DNA from: Clostridia bacterium
GTDB taxonomy: Bacteria > Bacillota_A > Clostridia > Oscillospirales > CAG-272
Reading direction: 5' to 3'
Length of the DNA: 10,892 nt
Assembly (NCBI GenBank): GCA_017472105.1
Contig: JAFUQY010000210.1
Span: 1-10,892 of the forward strand
The position numbers and the translations under genes were made by a program. Below are positions 5,497-10,892 of this stretch, piece after piece. The notes under the pieces are model-generated. The model made no database searches. It worked only from the letters and a program-made list of their open reading frames with translations, and was not told the DNA's origin. How positions within the stretch are numbered: position 1 is the stretch's first letter; each line of letters opens with the position of its first letter.

Positions 5497-7023
5497 TCAG
5501 TCGCCGCTCATATCCATGTAAAGCTCGTTGATCTGCTTTTCGATGGATTTGTTGACGGACTTTTCGACCTTTTTGTAGTCGGATGCGATGTTGGTGGTGT
5601 AGCTTTCGATCTTGCGTCTTACAAAGTAGGGAATATCCTTGAATACACTGCCGGAGAACTGGAAGGAGAAGTCGAAGTCACGGCCTTCCATGATGAGGTC
5701 AACCATTTCTGCGGTTTCCTTTTCAGCGGAGTACTTGCCCTTGAGCGCGGTGTCGTAGTATTCGGGATATACGGTCTTGTAGGTTTCGGCGGACATGACT
5801 TCGTACATGATGGAAACGAAGTCGAGCATGCCGTAGGAGGTCAGCGGGAGACCGAATACGGTGAACTTGTCATCCGCGGAGGTGTAGTACTTGTCCTGCT
5901 GTTCATCCCACTTGGGCCACGGGAGAATGGTGTATGCGTCTTCCATTTCGCGGAGCACATTGTATGCGGTGTAGAAACGGAGAGGAGCGAATACGAGGTT
6001 GCCGGAGTTGAAGTACTTTTCTTCGTCGTACTGCGTACCGTAGCGGTAGAAGCCTTCGGTGTTTTCATGCCAGCTTACGAGCTTTTCAACGATGGCAACG
6101 GTCTTTTCGGTCATGAACGCCATTTCAACGGCACCCTGTTCATTGATTTCAACGATGGGCTGGTTGAATGCGGAGAGCCATACATCCGGCGGGTTGGTGG
6201 GCTGGTAGCCGAAGCCGAATACGTCATTGACACCTGCCTTGCCGTCGCCGTCCTTGTCCTGATACATGGGAGTGGTGATTTCGATGAACTTGTCAACGGT
6301 CCATTCACCGGACTTTACAAGATCATACATGTCCTGCGTGGAGTAGGTGTATTCTTCCAGCAGGTTGATGTTTGCGAAATACGCGTAGGTGTAGGTCATG
6401 GAGGAGAGGGAAAGGTCGGAGCAGGCAGCGTACAGAGTGCCGTAAACGGTAGCCTGGTCGTTCGCGAGCTTGTTGTGCCACGGCTTTTCCAGATTTACAT
6501 AGGGCGCATCGTTCCAGTCAAGGAGGGACTTGCCGGCGATCGGTGTTGCAGCGAGGTAGTTGTAGAAGCCGACAACGTGATAGTCATCGGTACCTGCGGT
6601 TACGAAGGTGTTGACATAGGACTGAGGGTCGGTGTCGGTGCCGCAGGTGATCTTGACGTCGAAGCGGTCTTCGATGCGGAGGTTACGGTTGTAGACTGCG
6701 TCGTTGCAGACGTCACCGGTCAGCTCATCCACTGCGATTTCGATGGTCTTGATAACGCGTCCGCTGTAACCGTCAGCGTTGGTCAGTACGCGGAATTCCT
6801 CGCCGTTGAAGGTCGTGTCGGGCAGATCGTCGGGAATCAGCTGACGCTTTTCATAGTCGGTCAGTTCTTCTTCCGCGACACCGGTTTCGTCACCGGAGGG
6901 AGTGGAAGCATCGGCGGTAGTGGAAGGTGTGGTTTCGCCGCCGTCCTGGGATTTTTCACTGCAAGATGCGAATGTGGGAGCGAGCATCATTGCACAGAGA
7001 ATCAGAGCCAGAAGCCGTTTCAT
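5497..7023 (-). CDS. Extracellular solute-binding lipoprotein (ABC sugar-type)
   Basis: A 508-residue protein with a lipoprotein signal peptide (MKRLLALILC core, lipobox FASC, Cys21) and a Ser/Thr/Gly-rich linker (about 22-50), then a large substrate-binding fold. Features of the carbohydrate-type (family 1-like) binding proteins seen in Clostridia include an early NGEEFRVLTN, YNRNLRIEDRF (111-121), the aromatic-rich middle, a WTVDKFIEIT helix (241-250), and late FSFQFSG. Residues 256-267, DKDGDGKAGVND, form an EF-hand/dockerin-like calcium loop with Asp at positions 1, 3, 5 and 12; such loops are common in this group. The start at 7023 has AAAGGA 8 bases upstream. Its own promoter and terminator make it a single-gene unit, and no permease or ATPase genes are adjacent. 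The ligand cannot be told from the sequence; a sugar or oligosaccharide is the family-based guess. Confidence 0.85.
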   Translation of the reverse strand: MKRLLALILCAMMLAPTFASCSEKSQDGGETTPSTTADASTPSGDETGVAEEELTDYEKRQLIPDDLPDTTFNGEEFRVLTNADGYSGRVIKTIEIAVDELTGDVCNDAVYNRNLRIEDRFDVKITCGTDTDPQSYVNTFVTAGTDDYHVVGFYNYLAATPIAGKSLLDWNDAPYVNLEKPWHNKLANDQATVYGTLYAACSDLSLSSMTYTYAYFANINLLEEYTYSTQDMYDLVKSGEWTVDKFIEITTPMYQDKDGDGKAGVNDVFGFGYQPTNPPDVWLSAFNQPIVEINEQGAVEMAFMTEKTVAIVEKLVSWHENTEGFYRYGTQYDEEKYFNSGNLVFAPLRFYTAYNVLREMEDAYTILPWPKWDEQQDKYYTSADDKFTVFGLPLTSYGMLDFVSIMYEVMSAETYKTVYPEYYDTALKGKYSAEKETAEMVDLIMEGRDFDFSFQFSGSVFKDIPYFVRRKIESYTTNIASDYKKVEKSVNKSIEKQINELYMDMSGD

Positions 7024-7074
7024 ATTTGTGCATCCTTTCGAAATTGTGATAAAAATTATTATAACCTACTTAAT

Positions 7075-7103
7075 AATATAGCATATAATTATACAAAAAG
7101 CAA
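7075..7103 (-). promoter_or_regulatory. Probable promoter of the solute-binding lipoprotein gene
   Basis: Minus strand: -35 TTGCTT (7103-7098), 17-base spacer, -10 TATATT (7080-7075). A perfect TATAAT also occurs at 7063-7058 but has no good -35 box. The whole stretch is AT-rich, so the exact box is uncertain. Confidence 0.45.
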
Positions 7104-7257
7104 GATGACAAATTAACTAAAACTTTAAAAAAACGCAATTCAGGCTTGATTTCGTTTGTTTGCCCAAAGAAACAGCATACAAACACAGCAATATGACGAA
7201 AGAGGAGGATCGGATTCCGGACGGGGAAGAAACACAATTCCGTGTGTACCGGATGCA
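7104..7257. other. Intergenic stretch between divergent genes, no gene recognised
   Basis: The full gap between the divergent starts is 7024-7337. Its outer parts hold the promoters. The middle is A-rich, then more balanced, with small inverted repeats such as ACACA 7232-7236 / TGTGT 7242-7246. Short open frames exist here on the minus strand but have no ribosome site or recognisable product. I see no tRNA, terminator or clear riboswitch. Confidence 0.4.
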
Positions 7258-7286
7258 TTTACAGAATATTCCTGATATGATAAAAT
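7258..7286 (+). promoter_or_regulatory. Probable promoter of the LRR surface protein gene
   Basis: -35 box TTTACA (7258-7263), 17-base spacer, -10 box TAAAAT (7281-7286). The start would lie near 7293, about 45 bases before the ATG at 7338, which has AGAGG (7326-7330) seven bases upstream. Confidence 0.6.
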
Positions 7287-7337
7287 ATGATGACTCAATT
7301 TTTATCAAGCAATGACAGTCTGAAAAGAGGTACGATT

Positions 7338-10300
7338 ATGAAAAAATCAGCAAAGCTTCTTGCCATGCTTCTTGTTCTGTTCTGCCTGACCGTTCCGACA
7401 GCAGCGGAGGAGACAGCGGAAACCGGCACAGAAGCGGGCGAAGTTTCGTGGAATGTGTACGGGAACACCGAATGGTATTTCGAAGAATCCACGGGCATCC
7501 TGACCATCCGCGGCACGGGAGCGATTCCGGCAGCCGAAGAATCCGCGCATCCGTGGTATGAATGCCGCACTCAGGTGACGGAGATCGTGATCGAAGAGGG
7601 AATCACCGAAATTCCGACGGGCACCTTCGGTCAGGAATACACCGTGACGAAGATGTATCTGCCGTCCACGCTTACGTCCATCGACCACACGGATTTCCTG
7701 CACAGCACTACGCTGACGGATTTTGAAGCGGCTGAGGGCGGTTTCTACTACACCGTCGACGGCGTTCTGTTTTCCGATGACGGAACCACGGTCACGCTCG
7801 AATGCTATCCGTTCGGACGGCGCAGTCTCGGGGCGGTGGATTCCTATACGGTGCCGGACGGCGTGACCAATCTCGGTGTGCGCGCGTTCAACCGTTCGCT
7901 CATCAAAAATCTCGTGCTTCCCGACAGCCTCTGTGTTCTTGAGAAATATTCTCTCGCATGGATGGATCTGCTGGAATCCCTCGATCTGCCCGATATCCGC
8001 ACCTACAACAACAATTTCTGGGAACTGAATGCCCTCAAAACGGTTACCGTACGCGACGGCAGTACCATGCTGACCGTGGAAGACAATGTCCTGTACACTT
8101 CCGATAAGGCGACAATGCTTCTCTATCCTCTGAGCGATGCGCGTACGTCGTTTACTGTTCCGGAGGGTGTTGCATCCATGCCTGGAGAAGCCATTGCACT
8201 CTCAAAGAATCTCACAGAACTCAATCTTCCGACCACGCTCCGGTACATCCGGAATCTGAGCGTCCATACAGGCTCCACCAGTCTGGCGGCAGTCAACGTG
8301 GACGAAAAGAACCAGTACTGGTGCAGTAAAAACGGCGTGCTTTTCAGCGAAGATATGACAACGCTGGAATTCTACCCGGTTTGGCACGCCAATACTTCCT
8401 TCACAATTCCGGATACTGTGACAACCGTTTCGTTTGCGGCGTTCTTTTCCGTCCGGAATCTGAAAACGCTGTACATCGGCGAAAACGTCACATCGTTCGA
8501 ATACGGTGCGTTCGATGCTCTGGAGGCGATCTATTTCCCCGGAGACAGACCCGACTATCTGAGCACGATGTTTGACTGTGCCAACGCGAACCTCATGCTG
8601 TACTATCCCGAAGGAAACACCACATGGTCTGCCGCCGAAACCGTCTGCGAAACCGATTACAAAACCGCATCCTACGTTCCCGACAACAGCGTGGTCGACG
8701 GTGAAGGCAATGTGTGGTATCCGCTCGACAACATCCTCTGGCGGTTCGATGAAGAAGCGGAAACGCTGTATATCTCCGGGGACGGCAAGATTCCGGATTA
8801 CAGCTACGCAAAATACCCGTGGTATGCATATTATGAGGGCATTCGTCATCTCGTAATCGGAGAGGGAATTACCGTCGTTCCGGACGAAATCGTTCCCGCA
8901 ATCCGGGATTACACCCTTGAAACCGTATCCCTGCCTTCCACCCTGACTTCCGTTGACGTCTGGTCGTTCAAGTTCGCGGATACCCTGACCGGTTTCACAG
9001 TTGCGGGAGGAGGCGTGTATTATGCCGAAGACGGTGTTCTGTTCCTCTCGGACGGTGAGGACACTACCCTTGTCTGCTATCCCGCCGGAAAGGGAAATTC
9101 CTACACAATCCCCGAAGGCGTGACAAAAATCGGACAGTACTCCATCTGTGCCTACAATCTGGAAACGCTTGTCCTGCCGGAATCCCTGCTTGTGATCGAC
9201 TACAACGCCATCCACAACAAAGCGGTCACAACCCTTCACATTCCCGCAGGTACAGAAGCGATCGGACAGTCTGCGTTTACCCGGATGGAGGCGCTGGAAT
9301 CCATTACCGTGGATGAAAACAATGCCTATTACACAGCGCAGGACGGTATTCTTTACTCGAAGGATATGACAATCATCCACACATATCCGAGCGGCAAAAC
9401 GGATGAAGAATTTTCCATTCCGGATGGCGTTGTCATGATGCCGGATACGCTGTACCGGACACAGAGGCATCTGAAAACACTGCATATTTCCGCAGCACTG
9501 AAAAGAATCGAAAATCTCAATATGTCCACTGACTCTGCATCGGTAACCACAATCACAACAGATGCGGACAACCCGAAGTTCAAGGCAGTTGACAATGTCC
9601 TTTATTCCAAAGACATGTCGCGCATCATTCATTATCCTTACGCCAAGACGGATGAAGTGTATCGGATTCCCGACAGCGTGGCTTCCATTGATGCTGCCGC
9701 CATGCTCTCTACGCGATACCTCACGGAACTTCATATCGGCAGAAACCTGTCCGAAGTGATACGCGCGTTCAATGCTCCCAACCTCACTGCCGTGTATTTC
9801 CCCGGTGATGTTCCGTCGTGGATGAATACCGCATTTACAAAAACTGCTTCCGCCGCGACCATGTACTATCCCGAAGGAAACCCCACATGGACGGACGGCA
9901 CCATGACAATTGACGGTACCACCTACACCACGGCGGCATACACACCCGAGCCGGCTGATGTGGAATGGAATACATGGGAAAACGTACAGTGGTATCTCGA
10001 TGCCGAAACCGGTGTGCTGACGATTGACGGGGAAGGCGCGATTCCCGACGTCAATGCCTCCGAGCACCCGTGGTACGATCAGATCGGCAGTATCGGAACG
10101 GTCATCATCGACTCCGGCATCACAGAAGTTCCTTCCACGATGCTCACATCCCAGTACAGCGGCGTCAGAACCCTGTATCTTGCAAACACCGTTGAGAAAA
10201 TCGACTGCACATTCTTCCGGTACATGAACTACCTGAGCACGATCAATACCGAGTACGGCGGGAAATATTATTCCGTTGACAATGTGCTTTTCTCCGATGA

Positions 10301-10892
10301 CGGCACGGATGTCACACTGGAAGCGTTTGTGCGAATGCTGACAATCAAGTCCTACACCGTTCCCGAAGGCGTTACGGCGATAGCGGATTATGCATTCACG
10401 AATACCTATATGACGTCCCTGACGCTTCCCGGAACGCTGACCACAATCGGCAGATATGCATTTGATCTGAGCGGTCTGTATAATGTCACAATTTCCGCAT
10501 CCGTCACCTCTATTGACTATACGGCCTTCCAGCAATGCAGCAAACTTCTTACGATCAAAACCGCGGAAGACAATCCTGCCTATACCGCAGTCGACGGCGT
10601 GCTCTTCTCAAAGGACATGACCGTGCTGCATACCTATCCCGCAAACCGCGGATACACCTCCTACACCATTCCGGAAACAGTCACCCTCATGTCGGCAGGC
10701 GTGTTCTATAACAACCGCTATCTGACATCCCTGCACATTCCCTCGGGCGTAACCGGACTGATTGAATCCGGCTTTACCACATGCGGATGGTGTACCGGCA
10801 TTACTGTGGATGAGAACAATCCCAGCTTCTGCGCCGTCGACGGTGTCCTGTTCAATAAGGACATGACCGAGATTCTGTACTATCCGTCCAAG
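7338..10892 (+). CDS. Secreted BspA-like leucine-rich-repeat (LRR_5) protein, 3' partial
   Basis: The frame opens with ATG 7338 and has no stop before the window ends, giving 1185 residues of a longer protein. It starts with a classical signal peptide (MKKSAKLLAMLLVLFCLTVP, likely cut after about residue 23; no lipobox). The rest is BspA/TpLRR-type repeats with recurring 'YTIPEGVTKI', 'LPSTLTSI', 'LKTLYIGENV' and 'LTELHI' units. The whole is organised as three long modules beginning near residues 38, 460 and 877. Each module opens with a header (W-Y/W-x-F/L, G-x-L-x-I-x-G-x-G-x-I-P, then a PWY box) and has three copies of a 'VDGVLFSKDMT..YP' insert. BspA-like proteins are surface adhesins or binding proteins in gut and oral microbes; the ligand here is unknown. 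Any anchor (sortase motif, S-layer or wall-binding domain) would lie beyond the window. The gene stands alone, divergent from the solute-binding lipoprotein. Confidence 0.9.
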   Translation, partial: MKKSAKLLAMLLVLFCLTVPTAAEETAETGTEAGEVSWNVYGNTEWYFEESTGILTIRGTGAIPAAEESAHPWYECRTQVTEIVIEEGITEIPTGTFGQEYTVTKMYLPSTLTSIDHTDFLHSTTLTDFEAAEGGFYYTVDGVLFSDDGTTVTLECYPFGRRSLGAVDSYTVPDGVTNLGVRAFNRSLIKNLVLPDSLCVLEKYSLAWMDLLESLDLPDIRTYNNNFWELNALKTVTVRDGSTMLTVEDNVLYTSDKATMLLYPLSDARTSFTVPEGVASMPGEAIALSKNLTELNLPTTLRYIRNLSVHTGSTSLAAVNVDEKNQYWCSKNGVLFSEDMTTLEFYPVWHANTSFTIPDTVTTVSFAAFFSVRNLKTLYIGENVTSFEYGAFDALEAIYFPGDRPDYLSTMFDCANANLMLYYPEGNTTWSAAETVCETDYKTASYVPDNSVVDGEGNVWYPLDNILWRFDEEAETLYISGDGKIPDYSYAKYPWYAYYEGIRHLVIGEGITVVPDEIVPAIRDYTLETVSLPSTLTSVDVWSFKFADTLTGFTVAGGGVYYAEDGVLFLSDGEDTTLVCYPAGKGNSYTIPEGVTKIGQYSICAYNLETLVLPESLLVIDYNAIHNKAVTTLHIPAGTEAIGQSAFTRMEALESITVDENNAYYTAQDGILYSKDMTIIHTYPSGKTDEEFSIPDGVVMMPDTLYRTQRHLKTLHISAALKRIENLNMSTDSASVTTITTDADNPKFKAVDNVLYSKDMSRIIHYPYAKTDEVYRIPDSVASIDAAAMLSTRYLTELHIGRNLSEVIRAFNAPNLTAVYFPGDVPSWMNTAFTKTASAATMYYPEGNPTWTDGTMTIDGTTYTTAAYTPEPADVEWNTWENVQWYLDAETGVLTIDGEGAIPDVNASEHPWYDQIGSIGTVIIDSGITEVPSTMLTSQYSGVRTLYLANTVEKIDCTFFRYMNYLSTINTEYGGKYYSVDNVLFSDDGTDVTLEAFVRMLTIKSYTVPEGVTAIADYAFTNTYMTSLTLPGTLTTIGRYAFDLSGLYNVTISASVTSIDYTAFQQCSKLLTIKTAEDNPAYTAVDGVLFSKDMTVLHTYPANRGYTSYTIPETVTLMSAGVFYNNRYLTSLHIPSGVTGLIESGFTTCGWCTGITVDENNPSFCAVDGVLFNKDMTEILYYPSK
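7449..8714 (+). repeat. LRR protein module 1 (residues 38-459)
   Basis: Header GILTIRGTGAIP and HPWY, then LRR_5 units. Inserts of the DGVLFS type have their Asp/Asn at residues 141, 249 and 332. The module closes with EAIYFPGDRP and YYPEGNTTW (from residue 422). Confidence 0.8.
8715..9965 (+). repeat. LRR protein module 2 (residues 460-876)
   Basis: Header ETLYISGDGKIP and YPWY. Inserts fall at residues 565, 669 and 752, and the closing tail has TAVYFPGDVP and YYPEGNPTW (from residue 843). The tail DNA at 9864-9890 matches module 1 tail at 8601-8627 with one mismatch in 27. Confidence 0.8.
9966..10892 (+). repeat. LRR protein module 3 (residues 877 onward, cut by window end)
   Basis: Header GVLTIDGEGAIP and HPWY. 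Inserts fall at residues 981, 1086 and 1168, in register with modules 1 and 2. By that register the YFPGD/YYPEGN tail should come about 75-80 residues after the window ends. Confidence 0.75.

Noticed and set aside
6067..7116. 349-codon open frame on the plus strand
   Set aside because: It lies antisense to the solute-binding lipoprotein and runs into that gene's promoter; no ribosome site.
8202..10535. 777-codon open frame on the minus strand under the LRR gene
   Set aside because: It is antisense to a clear signal-peptide plus LRR_5 coding sequence. The translation is low-complexity (Cys, Gly, Arg, His rich) with no family likeness. Codon bias in the repeats on the plus strand explains the missing stops.
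7338..10892. CRISPR array or DNA-level tandem repeat
   Set aside because: The periodicity is at protein level; the DNA copies are diverged and in frame with one open reading frame.
1..10892. Mobile element, phage, toxin-antitoxin or defence system
   Set aside because: No transposase, integrase, terminal repeats, tRNA-linked att site or recognisable defence domain was found; the genes look like stable chromosomal housekeeping and surface genes.

Overview
The window looks like a chromosomal segment of a Clostridia-class Firmicute (Bacillota), probably an uncultured gut commensal. The reasons are an HPr kinase C-terminus, near-consensus sigma-A promoters, strong Shine-Dalgarno sites, U-tract terminators, THF and preQ1 riboswitches in front of ECF-type vitamin transporters, a UPF0237/UPF0210 pair, a Clostridia-style solute-binding lipoprotein and a BspA-like leucine-rich-repeat surface protein. 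GC content is moderate (low-to-mid 50s by eye). A genus cannot be named from the sequence alone.

Layout. 1-141 (+) is the 3' end of hprK. 174-430 (+) holds a long inverted repeat, a sigma-A promoter, a tetrahydrofolate riboswitch and a terminator. These control a folate operon at 431-2988 (+): folT (folate ECF S component), folC (dihydrofolate/folylpolyglutamate synthase, best read with a TTG start at 1034) and a lipoprotein of unknown function whose start overlaps the folC stop by four bases. A bidirectional terminator at 2987-3039 separates this operon from a convergent minus-strand gene. 3042-3682 (-) is queT (queuosine-precursor ECF S component) with its own promoter, preQ1-I riboswitch and terminator. 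3697-5432 (-) is a two-gene unit: an ACT-domain UPF0237 protein followed by a UPF0210/PFL-like protein, with promoter and terminator. 5443-7103 (-) is a single-gene unit for an extracellular solute-binding lipoprotein with an EF-hand-like loop; no permease genes are near it. 7104-7337 is an AT-rich intergenic stretch carrying the divergent promoters. 7338 to the end (+) is one very large secreted BspA-like LRR protein, still open at the window edge.

How the parts fit. The first 3.6 kb is micronutrient salvage. Two substrate-binding S components, for folate and for a queuosine precursor, are each controlled by a riboswitch that senses the matching metabolite. Neither has EcfA/EcfA'/EcfT genes beside it, so both probably share an energising module encoded elsewhere. 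FolC polyglutamylates the imported folate and retains it in the cell. The rest is cell-surface biology (the solute-binding lipoprotein and the LRR protein) plus a conserved gene pair of unknown function.

I see no phage, transposon, CRISPR, toxin-antitoxin or defence module. The most interesting signals are the regulatory RNA architecture upstream of folT and queT, the unexplained lipoprotein in the folate operon, and the very regular threefold ~420-residue module structure of the LRR protein.
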